DNA of 64,000 nucleotides from Comamonadaceae bacterium UBA4962 (GCA_002397315.1 DHAE01000023.1:244495-308494), one strand, 5' to 3'; positions 42,023-51,012 are shown, counted from the first letter of the stretch. The notes: generated from the letters alone by a model not told the origin. Numbers and translations are program-made.

Positions 42023-44406
42023 TGCGGTGCGTCCATCGCCTGGGCCGCCAGCGCGGCGGGCACGTGTTCCATGGGCTGGGGCGGCGCGTCGGGCGCGGGC
42101 CGCATCACCTTGTCGGGCGTCATCGGCGTGGAGCGCACGCGCCGGCCGGTGGCGTGGAAGATCGCGTTGCACACCGCCGCGGCCACGCCCACGATGCCGA
42201 TCTCGCCCACGCCCTTGGCGCCCAGGCGGCTCACGATGCGGTCGTCCTCCTGCACGAAGATCACGTCGATGGGCGGCGTGTCGGCGTTCGACGCCACGTG
42301 GTACTCGGCGTAGTTGTGGTTCATGAACCGGCCCAGCGCATGGTCGGTCTGCGTCTCTTCGTGCAGCGCCTGGCTGATGCCCCACACCACCCCGCCGGTG
42401 ATCTGGCTGTGCGCCGTCTTGGCGCTCAGGATGCGGCCGGCCGCGATCGCGCTGACCACGCGGGTCACCCGCACGGTGCCGAGTTCCTCGTCCACCTTCA
42501 CCTCGCAGAACACCGCGGAGTGGGTGGCGCGCACATAGTTCTTCTGCTTGAGCACGTTGGGCAGCAGCAGGTAGCGCGCCTCGACCTGCGAGCGCCCCTG
42601 CGCGGCGAGGATGTCGGTGAGCGCCATGCCGAGATCGTGAGCGGGCGCACCGCGGCGGCGCAGCCGGCCGTCCACGAACTCCACGTCGCGCAGCAGCGTG
42701 CGCTCGAAGCCCGAACCGCGCGTGCGCTGCGCCAGCGCCCACAGCAGGCGGCGCAGCTTCTCGCAGGCGCCCTCCACCGCCGAGCCGACGGTGGCCACGT
42801 GGGACGAGCCACCTTCGATCGGCGCCACCGGCAGCGTGGAGTCGCCCAGGCGGAACGTCACACGCTCCAGCGGCAGGCCCATGGCCTCGGCCGCGATCAT
42901 CGACATCACCGTGTACGTGCCGGTGCCGATGTCCGACGCCGCACTGCTCACTTCCAGGCGGCCGTCGGCATGCAGCACCGCGCGCACCTTGGCGAACATC
43001 TGCATCGCGTCCCAGGTGCCGGTGGCCATGCCCCAACCGACGAGTTCGCGGCCTTCGCGCATCGAGCGCGGCTCGATCGGCCGGCCGTCCCAGCCAAAGC
43101 GCGCCGCGCCCAGGCCGTAGCAGGCGCGCAGTTCCTTGGTGGAGAACGGCAGGTCCTTCGAGGCGTCGCGATCGGCGTAGTTCTTCAGGCGCAGCGCGAG
43201 CGGGTCCATGCGCAGTTCGTAGGCCAGCTCGTCCATGGCCACTTCGAGCGCATGCACGCCGTGCGCGGCGCCGGGCGCGCGCATGTCGATGGGTGTGTAC
43301 TGGTCGAGCGGCACCAGCCGGTAGCCGAGCCGCACGTTGTCGCAGCGGTAGAGCTGGCCGGACCAGTTCACCACCACCTCCACGTAGTCTTCCATGCGCG
43401 AGGTTTCCGCCACCGCCTCGTGCACGATGGCGCGCAGCGTTCCGTCCCGGTCGGCCGCGAGCTTCAGGCGCTGCCAGGTCTCGGGCCGGTGGCCGAAGGT
43501 GAACATCTGCTGGCGCGTGAGCACCACGCGCACCGAGCACTGCAGGTGCAGCGCCGCCATCACCGCGAGCACGAGCTGGTACTGCGGACGCAGCCCGGAG
43601 CCGAAGGCGCCGCCCACGAACGGGTTGCGCACCGTGACCTCGTCCTCGCCCAGCCCGAACACCCGCGAGACCAGCCAGCGGCTGTTCTGCGGGCTCTGCG
43701 TCTTGTCGTAGATGGTGAGGTGGCCGTCCTCCCCGCGCAGCACGGTGGAGGCGTGCATCTCCATCGGGTTGTGGTGCTCGACGCCGCTGTAGTACTCGGC
43801 CTCGATCTTCACGGGCGCCCGTTCGAAAGCGCCGTCGGCATCGCCGCGCGGCTTCGGCGGCGGCGAATAGCCGGCCTTCATGCGGCTGGGGTCGCGCGCG
43901 CGGCCCAGGTGGCGCAGCAGGTGCGTCTCGTGGCGCTCCACTTCGTAATCGATCGCCACCAGCGAGGCCGCGCAGCGTGCCGCCTCGAACGTGCAGGCCA
44001 CCACCAGCGCGACGGGCTGGCCGCTGTAGCGCACCACGTCGTCCAGCAGCGGCTTGAAGGGCGAGCCGCCGGGCGCCGTCATGTCCTTGTAGAAGAGGTC
44101 CATCGAGCGGACCTTCGGGCGGTTCTCGTGCGTGATGATGTCCAGCACGCCAGGGACCGCACGGGCGCGGTCGAGGTGCATGCGCAGGATGCGGCCTTTG
44201 GCGATGCTGCTGTTGACCACCACGCCGAAGGCCATGCCCTCGTCGTGGTGCTCGGCCGCGTAGCGGGCCTGGCCCGTCACCTTCAGGCGGCCGTCCACGC
44301 GCGAGACCGGCATGCCCAGCTTCACCGGCCCGGTGCCGGCGTCGGCGCGGGGCTGCTGCCCCGCCAGTGCGCGGTCCGCCGCTTCGTTCGGCATCGGTGC
44401 GTTCAT
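42019..44406 (-). CDS. paoC: Aldehyde oxidoreductase, molybdenum cofactor-binding subunit (PaoC-like)
   Basis: This 795-residue large subunit binds the molybdopterin cofactor in the xanthine oxidase family. Seen: Leu-Lys-Val-Thr-Gly-Gln-Ala-Arg-Tyr-Ala-Ala-Glu at the N-domain, Gly-Gly-Ala-Phe-Gly-Ser-Gly, Asp-Met-Arg-Ala-Pro-Gly, and the active-site Glu in Gly-Val-Gly-Glu-Ile-Gly near the C-terminus. The neighbouring 4Fe-4S-bearing FAD subunit and XdhC point to the periplasmic aldehyde oxidoreductase type (PaoABC), which detoxifies aromatic aldehydes. Overlaps the FAD subunit gene by 4 bp. The substrate is inferred, not shown. Confidence 0.92.
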   Translation of the reverse strand: MNAPMPNEAADRALAGQQPRADAGTGPVKLGMPVSRVDGRLKVTGQARYAAEHHDEGMAFGVVVNSSIAKGRILRMHLDRARAVPGVLDIITHENRPKVRSMDLFYKDMTAPGGSPFKPLLDDVVRYSGQPVALVVACTFEAARCAASLVAIDYEVERHETHLLRHLGRARDPSRMKAGYSPPPKPRGDADGAFERAPVKIEAEYYSGVEHHNPMEMHASTVLRGEDGHLTIYDKTQSPQNSRWLVSRVFGLGEDEVTVRNPFVGGAFGSGLRPQYQLVLAVMAALHLQCSVRVVLTRQQMFTFGHRPETWQRLKLAADRDGTLRAIVHEAVAETSRMEDYVEVVVNWSGQLYRCDNVRLGYRLVPLDQYTPIDMRAPGAAHGVHALEVAMDELAYELRMDPLALRLKNYADRDASKDLPFSTKELRACYGLGAARFGWDGRPIEPRSMREGRELVGWGMATGTWDAMQMFAKVRAVLHADGRLEVSSAASDIGTGTYTVMSMIAAEAMGLPLERVTFRLGDSTLPVAPIEGGSSHVATVGSAVEGACEKLRRLLWALAQRTRGSGFERTLLRDVEFVDGRLRRRGAPAHDLGMALTDILAAQGRSQVEARYLLLPNVLKQKNYVRATHSAVFCEVKVDEELGTVRVTRVVSAIAAGRILSAKTAHSQITGGVVWGISQALHEETQTDHALGRFMNHNYAEYHVASNADTPPIDVIFVQEDDRIVSRLGAKGVGEIGIVGVAAAVCNAIFHATGRRVRSTPMTPDKVMRPAPDAPPQPMEHVPAALAAQAMDAPQ

Positions 44407-45485
44407 GGTTGCGCGTCCTGTACGTGGCCGGCGCCCAGTTCGCCGGTGTTGGTGAGTTCGCCGTCACGCGCCATCTCCAGCGCGCGCACGATGGCCCGCC
44501 GGGCCAGTTCGATCTTGAAGCGATTGTCGCCCGGGCCGCCGGGCGCGCCGTGGCCGCGCGCACCCTGCAACAGCCGCTCGGCGGCCTGCACGAACACTTC
44601 GGCCGTGGGCTCCCGGCCCGCCAGGGCCTCTTCGGCTTCCGGCACGCGCCAGGGTTTGTGCGCCACGCCGCCCACGGCAATGCGCGCCGCGCGGATGCGG
44701 CCGTCCTCGCCCAGATCCAGCCCGGCCGCCACCGACACCAGCGCGAAGGCGTACGAGGCACGGTCGCGCACCTTCAGATAGGCGCCATGCTGCGCGAAGC
44801 CCTGCACCGGCAAGTCGATGTGGGTGATGAGTTCGTCGCTCGCCAGCACCGTGTCGCGGTCGGGTTCGCTGCCGGGCAGCCGGTGGAAATCCGAGAAGGG
44901 AATCGTACGCTCGCCCCGCGGGGAGCGCACGTGCACCACGGCCTCCAGCGCCGCCAGGGCCACGCACATGTCGGACGGGTGCGTGGCGATGCACTGGTCG
45001 CTCGTGCCCAGGATCGCCAGTTGCCGCGCCAGCCCGTCGCGCGCGGGGCAGCCCGTGCCCGGCTCGCGCTTGTTGCACGGCACGGCCACGTCGTAGAAGT
45101 AGTGGCAGCGCGTGCGCTGCAGCAGGTTGCCGCCGTTGGTGGCCATGTTGCGGATCTGCGGCGAGGCCCCGGCGAGGATCGCGGCAGCGAGCAGCGGGTA
45201 GCGCTCGCGCACCAGCGGATGCTTCGCGGTGGCGGCATTGCGGGCCAGCGCTCCCAGGCGCACGCCGCCGCCCTCGGCCTCCTCGATGTCGGCGAACGGC
45301 AGGCGCCCGACGTCCACGAGGCGACGCGGCCGCATCACGCTCTCCTTCATCAGGTCGATGAGGTTGGTGCCGCCGGCGATGAATTTCGCGGGCAGCGCCC
45401 GCTCGCTCGCATGGTGCATGCCCTGCGGCATGGTGGCGAGCGCCATCTCGGCATCCAGCGCCGGCACGTAGTCGAAGCCTCTCAT
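44403..45485 (-). CDS. paoB: Aldehyde oxidoreductase, FAD/4Fe-4S subunit (PaoB-like)
   Basis: This 360-residue FAD-binding subunit has the flavin motif Ala-Gly-Gly-Thr-Asn-Leu-Ile-Asp and Thr-Asn-Gly-Gly-Asn-Leu. Between them and the C-terminal CO-dehydrogenase-flavoprotein-like domain it carries extra Cys residues (Thr-Arg-Cys-His-Tyr-Phe-Tyr-Asp, Pro-Cys-Asn-Lys-Arg-Glu-Pro-Gly-Thr-Gly-Cys, Gln-Cys-Ile-Ala-Thr-His). These match the extra [4Fe-4S] cluster loop of PaoB and 4-hydroxybenzoyl-CoA reductase beta. Overlaps the 2Fe-2S gene upstream and the molybdenum gene downstream by 4 bp each. Confidence 0.93.
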   Translation of the reverse strand: MRGFDYVPALDAEMALATMPQGMHHASERALPAKFIAGGTNLIDLMKESVMRPRRLVDVGRLPFADIEEAEGGGVRLGALARNAATAKHPLVRERYPLLAAAILAGASPQIRNMATNGGNLLQRTRCHYFYDVAVPCNKREPGTGCPARDGLARQLAILGTSDQCIATHPSDMCVALAALEAVVHVRSPRGERTIPFSDFHRLPGSEPDRDTVLASDELITHIDLPVQGFAQHGAYLKVRDRASYAFALVSVAAGLDLGEDGRIRAARIAVGGVAHKPWRVPEAEEALAGREPTAEVFVQAAERLLQGARGHGAPGGPGDNRFKIELARRAIVRALEMARDGELTNTGELGAGHVQDAQP

Positions 45486-46147
45486 GCCGCGCCCTCCCCG
45501 GCCTGTGCCGGCTGGGCCTGGTGCGGGTGCTGCGACGGCTGCGACGAGGCCCGCATGGGGCCGCGCAGCGGCACGCCCGCCACCTCGGCGACGGCCTGCA
45601 CGATCTGCGGATATGCGCCGCAGCGGCACAGGTTGCCGCTCATGCGTTCGCGGATGTCGTCGGCCGTTCGCACGCCGCCTTCGTTCAGCAGGCCCACGGC
45701 GGAGCACAGCTGCCCCGGCGTGCAGTAGCCGCACTGGAAGGCATCGTGGTCGATGAAGGCCTGCTGCAGCGGATGCAGCGCATCGGCGTCCTGCGGGGCA
45801 TCGGCGGGGGCGGTGCCGCCGCCGGCCCCGGCGCCATCGCGCAGCCCCGCCAATCCTTCGACGGTGGTGATGTGCGCGCCGTCGTGCATCACCGCGAGGG
45901 TCAGGCAGCTGTTGATGCGCTGCCCGTCCACCAGCACCGTGCAGGCGCCGCACTGTCCGTGGTCGCAGCCCTTCTTGGTGCCGGTGAGCTGGAGCAGGTC
46001 GCGCAGCGTGTCGAGCAGCGTGACCCAGCAGGGAATATCGAGGTGCTGTGGCGTTCCGTTCACGTGCAGTCGCACCGCATGGATCGACACGGCAGAGTCG
46101 GCCGGACCGCTGGCGCGGGCGACCGACGTGGGGTGGCTGGATGACAT
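45482..46147 (-). CDS. paoA: Aldehyde oxidoreductase, 2Fe-2S subunit (PaoA-like)
   Basis: This 221-residue subunit has a plant-type 2Fe-2S domain (Gly-Cys-Asp-His-Gly-Gln-Cys-Gly-Ala-Cys, then Ser-Cys-Leu) and a helical second 2Fe-2S domain (Gln-Cys-Gly-Tyr-Cys-Thr-Pro-Gly and Cys-Arg-Cys-Gly). It passes electrons between the molybdenum centre and FAD. E. coli PaoA has a Tat signal; none is visible here at the chosen ATG (46147, with AAGGAAG before it), so this enzyme may be cytoplasmic. A Gly/Ala/Asp-rich linker separates the domains, and the tail is Gln/Ala-rich. Confidence 0.93.
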   Translation of the reverse strand: MSSSHPTSVARASGPADSAVSIHAVRLHVNGTPQHLDIPCWVTLLDTLRDLLQLTGTKKGCDHGQCGACTVLVDGQRINSCLTLAVMHDGAHITTVEGLAGLRDGAGAGGGTAPADAPQDADALHPLQQAFIDHDAFQCGYCTPGQLCSAVGLLNEGGVRTADDIRERMSGNLCRCGAYPQIVQAVAEVAGVPLRGPMRASSQPSQHPHQAQPAQAGEGAA

Positions 46148-46271
46148 CTCGCTTCCTTCACGGCCGGTGGACCGGACAGTGTCGTCGGCGCGTGCCGCAC
46201 CCCCTGTAGGAAGAGTGCGCGCACACGGTCGGCTTGCGGCGCAGGTGCGGCGTGCCGCCGTATGCTGCGGC

Positions 46272-46955
46272 ATGCCTTCCGTCTCTCCTGCATCGCCATC
46301 GGGGCTCCCCACTTTCCTCACCGGCCCCTCGCCACGACCGCAGCAGCGGAGCGCCTCGGCGGTGGCCGGCATCATCCTCGCGGCCGGCGCATCGTCGCGT
46401 TTCGGCAGCGACAAGCGCCGCGCGCTGCTGCCGGACGGCGCGCCCATGCTCGCGGCCGTGGCCGGATCCTTCGCACGCGTCTTCGCGCGGACCGCCGTGG
46501 TGCTGCCGCCGGGCGATGCGTTCGGCCTGGAACTCTGCGCCCGGCTCGGGCTCGAGGCCGTTCCGAACGAACGCTGCCGCGAAGGCCAGGGCACCTCGCT
46601 GGCCGTGGCCATGCAATGGGCGATCGCGCAGCCCGGGCTGCAGGCCGCGGTGTTGGGCCTGGCGGACATGCCCTGGGTGCGCGAGGACACGCTGGCGGCG
46701 CTGCGCGATGCGCTGGTACGGCACCCCGGCGAGCCCGCGCTGCCGCTCTGGCAGGGCCGGCCCGGCAACCCGCGCGGCATTCCGCAAAGGTGCTTCGCAG
46801 CCCTTGCGCAGGCTTCGGGCGCGCAGGCAGCCGCGCACCGACTGGACTGGGATGCAGCCCGTACCGTCGCGGTGGACGACCCCGGCATCCTGCGCGATGT
46901 CGATACGCCCGCCGATCTGGAGAGAGGCGGAGATGACGCACGTGCACTTCTGTAA
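46272..46955 (+). CDS. mocA: MocA-like molybdenum cofactor cytidylyltransferase
   Basis: This 227-residue nucleotidyltransferase has the family signature Ile-Ile-Leu-Ala-Ala-Gly-Ala-Ser-Ser-Arg-Phe-Gly-Ser-Asp-Lys, Glu-Gly-Gln-Gly-Thr-Ser-Leu, Gly-Leu-Ala-Asp-Met-Pro-Trp-Val (metal-binding Asp) and Arg-Asp-Val-Asp-Thr-Pro-Ala-Asp-Leu. MocA transfers CMP to molybdopterin, making the cytosine-dinucleotide cofactor used by PaoC-like enzymes. It is divergent from the aldehyde oxidoreductase operon, which supports that role over guanylyltransferase MobA. ATG 46272 gives a 30-residue N-terminal extension before the signature. Confidence 0.88.
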   Translation: MPSVSPASPSGLPTFLTGPSPRPQQRSASAVAGIILAAGASSRFGSDKRRALLPDGAPMLAAVAGSFARVFARTAVVLPPGDAFGLELCARLGLEAVPNERCREGQGTSLAVAMQWAIAQPGLQAAVLGLADMPWVREDTLAALRDALVRHPGEPALPLWQGRPGNPRGIPQRCFAALAQASGAQAAAHRLDWDAARTVAVDDPGILRDVDTPADLERGGDDARALL

Positions 46956-47084
46956 CGCCGTGGGGCGCGACTCGTAAGCGTTCGCCCGTCCTACACCACC
47001 GCCGCGCAGGCGCTTCGGAAGATGCCTCGGAGCGCGGACGTTTGTTTTTTCGCGCCACGACTTCGCGAAAGGCAGACACCCTCC

Positions 47085-48233
47085 ATGCTGGCAATGAACT
47101 ACCGCGGCCCCTACCGCGTGCGCGCGTCGCACAAGGCCGAGCCCGACATCGAACATCCCAACGATGCGATCGTGCGCGTGACGCGCTCGTGCATCTGCGG
47201 ATCGGACCTGCACCTCTACCACGGCCTCGTGCCCGACACGCGCGTGGGCACCACCTTCGGCCACGAGTTCACCGGCGTGGTCGAGGCCGTGGGCCCGTCC
47301 GTGCGCAACCTGAAGCCCGGCGACCATGTGCTGGTGCCCTTCAACATCTTCTGCGGCTCGTGCTATTTCTGCCAGAAGGAGCTGTACAGCAACTGCCACA
47401 ACACCAACCCCGAGGCCACGGCCGTGGGCGGCATCTACGGCTATTCGCACACCACCGGCGGCTACGACGGCGGCCAGGCGCAGTACGTGCGCGTGCCGCT
47501 CGCCGACGTCGGGCCACAGGTCATCCCGTCGGACCTCGACCTGGACGACGCCGTGCTGCTCACCGATGCGCTACCCACCGGTTACCAGGCCGCAGAGATG
47601 GGCGGCATCCGCGAAGGCGACACCGTCGTGGTGTTCGGTGCCGGGCCCGTGGGCATCTTCGCGGCGCGCTGCGCGTGGCTGCTGGGCGCCGGCCGCGTGA
47701 TCGTGGTGGACCATGTCGAATACCGGCTCGACTTCGTGCGCCAGTACGCGCCCTGCGAGACGGTGGACTTCAAGAGCGTGCGCGACATGGCCGTGCACCT
47801 CAAGCGCATGACCGACGGCCTGGGGCCCGACGTCTGCATCGACGCCGTGGGCTGCGAGGCCGCGGGCTCGTTCGCGCAGTCCCTCACCGGCGTGCGGCTG
47901 AAGCTGCAGGGCGGCGCGGCCACGGTGCTGCACTGGTGCATCAACTCCGTGCGCAAGGGCGGCACCGTGTCGATCGTCGGCGTGTACGGCCCCACCTTCA
48001 ACGCCGTTCCCATCGGCAACGCCGTGAACAAGGGCCTGACGCTGCGCATGAACCAGGCGAGCGTGAAGCGGCACCTGCCGCGGCTCATCGAACACATCCA
48101 GGCCGGGCGGCTGAAACCCCGCGAGATCATCACCCACCGCTTCGCGCTGGAGGACATCGCCGAGGCTTACCACACCTTCTCCAGCAAGCTGGACGGCTGC
48201 ATCAAGCCGGTGATCGTGCCGTCCGCCGCCTGA
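47085..48233 (+). CDS. Zinc-dependent alcohol dehydrogenase (threonine-dehydrogenase-like)
   Basis: This 382-residue medium-chain dehydrogenase binds a catalytic zinc (Cys-Ile-Cys-Gly-Ser-Asp-Leu-His; Gly-His-Glu-Phe-Thr-Gly) and a structural zinc through Cys residues in Cys-Gly-Ser-Cys-Tyr-Phe-Cys...Asn-Cys. The Rossmann motif is Val-Phe-Gly-Ala-Gly-Pro-Val-Gly. An insertion near 240-270 and the Asp-Ala-Val-Gly-Cys-Glu-Ala motif fit the glutathione-independent formaldehyde dehydrogenase/YjmD-type subgroup. The substrate is uncertain. A small membrane-anchored hypothetical gene follows 62 bp later. Start could be 47085 or the ATG at 47094. Confidence 0.9.
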   Translation: MLAMNYRGPYRVRASHKAEPDIEHPNDAIVRVTRSCICGSDLHLYHGLVPDTRVGTTFGHEFTGVVEAVGPSVRNLKPGDHVLVPFNIFCGSCYFCQKELYSNCHNTNPEATAVGGIYGYSHTTGGYDGGQAQYVRVPLADVGPQVIPSDLDLDDAVLLTDALPTGYQAAEMGGIREGDTVVVFGAGPVGIFAARCAWLLGAGRVIVVDHVEYRLDFVRQYAPCETVDFKSVRDMAVHLKRMTDGLGPDVCIDAVGCEAAGSFAQSLTGVRLKLQGGAATVLHWCINSVRKGGTVSIVGVYGPTFNAVPIGNAVNKGLTLRMNQASVKRHLPRLIEHIQAGRLKPREIITHRFALEDIAEAYHTFSSKLDGCIKPVIVPSAA

Positions 48234-48295
48234 GCCCGAGCCGACCACCTCCCGCACTGCCCGCGAAGATCGAGCCCAAGAGAAAGGACATCCCC

Positions 48296-48811
48296 ATGAC
48301 CACCGCCACCATCCACATCGACGCCACCCCGCCGGGCCCGCGCGCCCGCGCCGATGCCGCGAACATCCCCGGCTGGGGCGCCGACCTGCGCCGCGAGGAC
48401 CGCCCCGCCGTGCCGCGCGAGCGCACCCCGCCGCGCCTCGACGTGCCCTGGGACCAGCCCGCGGCCCAGATCCCCACGGTGGAGGTGCTGCACTCCATCG
48501 AGCGCCCCGGGCTCACGCCCGTCTTCGGCACCACCGTGCCGCCCTCGGGCGCGAGCGGCATGCTGCGCCGGCTGGCCTTCCGCCTGAGCGAAAGCGACGT
48601 GCGCCACTGGCTGCTGCTGTTGCTGGCCGACCGCGTGAACGTGCTGGAAGGCCTGGTGCAGGACCTGGTGCATGGCCGCGTGCCCCAGGTGCTGCAGGAG
48701 ATGGGATTGAACGCGCACTGGCGCGAGCACCGCGAGCGGGCGCTGCGCGCCGTGGCGGCCCTCGCCGGGCTGGCACTGGCGCTGATCGCGCTGGTGCGCC
48801 GGCTGTTCTGA
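48296..48811 (+). CDS. Hypothetical protein with C-terminal membrane anchor
   Basis: I do not recognise this 171-residue protein. The first 80 residues are Pro/Arg-rich and look disordered. The middle is a helical region (about 85-140: Leu-Ser-Glu-Ser-Asp-Val-Arg-His-Trp-Leu-Leu), and the last 20 residues form one hydrophobic helix followed by Arg-Arg-Leu-Phe, so it is probably tail-anchored in the inner membrane. AAAGGA precedes the ATG. Likely co-transcribed with the alcohol dehydrogenase gene. Function unknown. Confidence 0.65.
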   Translation: MTTATIHIDATPPGPRARADAANIPGWGADLRREDRPAVPRERTPPRLDVPWDQPAAQIPTVEVLHSIERPGLTPVFGTTVPPSGASGMLRRLAFRLSESDVRHWLLLLLADRVNVLEGLVQDLVHGRVPQVLQEMGLNAHWREHRERALRAVAALAGLALALIALVRRLF

Positions 48812-48833
48812 CGGGTGGTACCGCCGGAAGCGT

Positions 48834-49469
48834 TCAGCGCACTTCGGAGACGAACTCCTCGCGCGGACGGCGCACCTTCTCCAGGTTCACCAGCCAGTCG
48901 CCTTCGGGCTGGCGGTAGCCCAGCGGCAGCAGCAGCACGCTGCGCAGGCCGCGCGCGCGCAGGCCCAGGATCTCGTCCACCGCTTCGGGCTGGAAGCCTT
49001 CCATCGGCGTGCTGTCCACCTGCTCGGCCGCCGCGGCGATGATGGCCGCGCCGAAGCCGATGTATGCCTGCCGCGCCGCGTGCTGGAAGTTCACTTCCGC
49101 CCCGCGCTGCGGGTACGAGCCCAGCAGCATGTTGCGGTAGTTCTCCCAGCCTTCGTTGCGGAAACCGCGCACCTCGTTGGTGTAGTCGAACATCGCGTTG
49201 ATGCGCTCGGCCGTGTAGTCGTCCCACGCGGCGAACACCAGCAGGTGCGAGCCGTCCGTCACCTGGGCCTGGTTCCACGCCACCTCGCGGATGCGGGCGC
49301 GCACGTCGGGGCTCGTCACCACGACGACTTCGAACGGCTGCAGGCCGCTGGAAGTGGGCGCCAGCCGGGCGGCCTCCACGATGCGGTCCACCTTGTCCTG
49401 CGGCACGGCGCGGGCGGGGTCCATCTTCTTGGTGGCATAGCGCCACTGCAGTACGTCGAGCAATTCCAT
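48834..49469 (-). CDS. NAD(P)H-dependent nitroreductase (NfsB-like)
   Basis: This 211-residue nitroreductase family protein uses FMN to reduce nitro compounds, quinones or similar. Visible: Trp-Arg-Tyr-Ala-Thr-Lys-Lys (FMN-phosphate contacts), Leu-Ala-Pro-Thr-Ser-Ser-Gly-Leu-Gln-Pro-Phe, and Gly-Leu-Arg-Ser-Val-Leu-Leu-Leu-Pro-Leu-Gly-Tyr-Arg. Length and motifs match the NfsB/YdgI group. It converges with the small membrane-protein gene. ATG 49469 with GGACC upstream begins Met-Glu-Leu-Leu-Asp-Val-Leu-Gln-Trp. Physiological substrate unknown. Confidence 0.92.
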   Translation of the reverse strand: MELLDVLQWRYATKKMDPARAVPQDKVDRIVEAARLAPTSSGLQPFEVVVVTSPDVRARIREVAWNQAQVTDGSHLLVFAAWDDYTAERINAMFDYTNEVRGFRNEGWENYRNMLLGSYPQRGAEVNFQHAARQAYIGFGAAIIAAAAEQVDSTPMEGFQPEAVDEILGLRARGLRSVLLLPLGYRQPEGDWLVNLEKVRRPREEFVSEVR

Positions 49470-49600
49470 GGGGTCGGTCCTGGTTGTTGGGTTGGGGGTG
49501 TCAGGAACGGCCGAGTTTAGGAACGGCTGTGTTTCCGCGCTCGCACGGGGAATTGCGCATCGTGCTAGAGACACAACCAGCGCTGGGCCGCCCGCGCGCG

Positions 49601-50032
49601 TCAGCCGAACAGCCCGCCTTCGTCCAGCAGCGCGAACGCGATCTCCGGCCGCCGCTCCATGCCGCGCCGGATGGCCGCCGCGATCGCCTGCCGCGTTTTG
49701 CGGCACAGCCCGCGCTGCTCGTGCACCAGGATCGCGATGCCGCGCAGCGTGCGCACCTCGCTCGCGGCCTGCGAGATGCCGAGGCGGATGCCCAGCTGCT
49801 CCTCCAGCCGGCCCTCGATGCGCCGCAGGTCCGCCAGGCTCTCGATGGCCTCCAGCCGCTGCACGAGGCGCTTCTCCTCCTCGCGCGTGAGGCGCAGCAC
49901 CCGGCGGTCCGCCTCGGGCGCTTCCAGCAGTGCCTGCAGATCGCAATTGCACACGCCCGGCGGGCATTCCGGGCGCAGCGGCACCGGGAACGGCGGGGCG
50001 GAGGAAGCGGACGGGGGCAGGCCGGAGGACAT
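49601..50032 (-). CDS. Hypothetical protein, Cys-x-Cys and Arg/Leu-rich helices
   Basis: I do not recognise this 143-residue protein. After a Ser/Pro-rich start it has Val-Cys-Asn-Cys-Asp, then a charged helical region (Arg-Leu-Thr-Arg-Glu-Glu-Glu-Lys-Arg-Leu-Val-Gln-Arg-Leu, likely coiled coil). It ends with a small domain containing a single Cys and Arg-Gln-Ala-Ile-Ala-Ala-Ala-Ile-Arg. No signal or membrane segment. It lies between nitroreductase and NrtR-like genes, all on the minus strand with gaps of 60-130 bp. An alternative frame in this region looks like GC shadow. Confidence 0.5.
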   Translation of the reverse strand: MSSGLPPSASSAPPFPVPLRPECPPGVCNCDLQALLEAPEADRRVLRLTREEEKRLVQRLEAIESLADLRRIEGRLEEQLGIRLGISQAASEVRTLRGIAILVHEQRGLCRKTRQAIAAAIRRGMERRPEIAFALLDEGGLFG

Positions 50033-50091
50033 CGTGCCCGCATTCTAGGAAGGCCCGCGCGGCCCCGCAGCGCCAGGGCCAAACGGCCGCG

Positions 50092-50844
50092 CTAACTATT
50101 CAATCCCCGCGCCACCACCGACAGTGACCGCCGGAATTCCTCCCGCAGCCGGTACACCTGCGCCGGCCGGTGCGCCGCGCCGGACTCCATCAGGCCCTCC
50201 ACCGGCTCCAGCATGCCCAGTTCATCGATCTTGCGCCGGAAGCTCACCTTGTTCACCGGCTCGCCCAGCACCGCCTCGTACACCGACTGCAGTTGCGGCA
50301 GCGTCATGCGCTCGCCACAGAAATACACCGGCAGCGACGAGTACTGGCTCTTGGAACGCACCCGCGCCACCGCCTGCGCCACCATCTCCGCATGGTCGAA
50401 GGCCAGCGGCGGCAACGCGCCCACCGGCGCCACCTGCAGCCGCGCACTGTCCCCGGCACCCCCATCGCCGTGTGCCCCGGACAACAGTTCCGCCGGCACC
50501 AGCGCGCAATAGACGATCGAGACGGACCAGCCGCGCGGATCGCGCCGCGCCCCGGAATAGGTCGCGAGCTGTTCCAGGTAGGGGCTCGCCATGCCCGTCT
50601 TCTCGCGCAGCACGCGGGCCGCCGCGTCCCAGGCCGTGCCGTCCTCCTGCGCATGGATGAAGCCGCCCGGCAGCGCCCATGCGCCCGCATGCGGGCCGTC
50701 GTCGCGCCGCAGCAGCACGGCATGCAACGCACTGCCTTTGAGGGTGAGCAGCACCACGTCCACGGTGCAGAGCACGGGAGGGAAGTCGGTGTTGGACGAC
50801 TGGAAACCGGACGGGGGTGTCACAACGGATGGAGGCGCGGCCAT
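50092..50844 (-). CDS. NrtR-like Nudix regulator
   Basis: This 250-residue protein pairs a Nudix fold (about 35-165) with a C-terminal winged-helix domain (about 175-245: Met-Thr-Leu-Pro-Gln-Leu-Gln-Ser-Val-Tyr-Glu, Val-Ser-Phe-Arg-Arg-Lys-Ile). That is the NrtR layout, repressors of NAD metabolism that sense ADP-ribose. The Nudix box is degenerate: after Gly-Gly-Phe-Ile-His-Ala-Gln-Glu the spacing and acidic residues no longer match G-x5-E-x7-REUxEExGU, so hydrolysis is unlikely. It is divergent from a secreted 5'-nucleotidase gene. ATG 50844 chosen; 50895 and 50922 are also in frame. Confidence 0.85.
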   Translation of the reverse strand: MAAPPSVVTPPSGFQSSNTDFPPVLCTVDVVLLTLKGSALHAVLLRRDDGPHAGAWALPGGFIHAQEDGTAWDAAARVLREKTGMASPYLEQLATYSGARRDPRGWSVSIVYCALVPAELLSGAHGDGGAGDSARLQVAPVGALPPLAFDHAEMVAQAVARVRSKSQYSSLPVYFCGERMTLPQLQSVYEAVLGEPVNKVSFRRKIDELGMLEPVEGLMESGAAHRPAQVYRLREEFRRSLSVVARGLNS

Positions 50845-50962
50845 GGCAAGCGGAGGAATCGCGGAACCCCGGAGTGTGCCTGCGCCCGCGTCCATGCTGG
50901 CGCCCATCAGGCCGCAAAGCACTTTCCTCCTGCCCGTCCATTCATCGCTCTGTCACGCAGCG

Positions 50963-50976
50963 CCGCAAGCATGCGG
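50963..50976. promoter_or_regulatory. Inverted repeat in the nrtR-like/nucleotidase gap
   Basis: CCGCA and TGCGG flank AGCA in the 168-bp gap between the divergent NrtR-like and nucleotidase starts, about 37 bp before the nucleotidase ATG. A second small repeat, TTGT-CAC-ACAA, follows at about 50981-50991. Either could be an operator; neither matches a site I know. Confidence 0.35.
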
Positions 50977-51012
50977 GCTTTTGTCACACAACACGCAACG
51001 AAGGAGAGCGCC

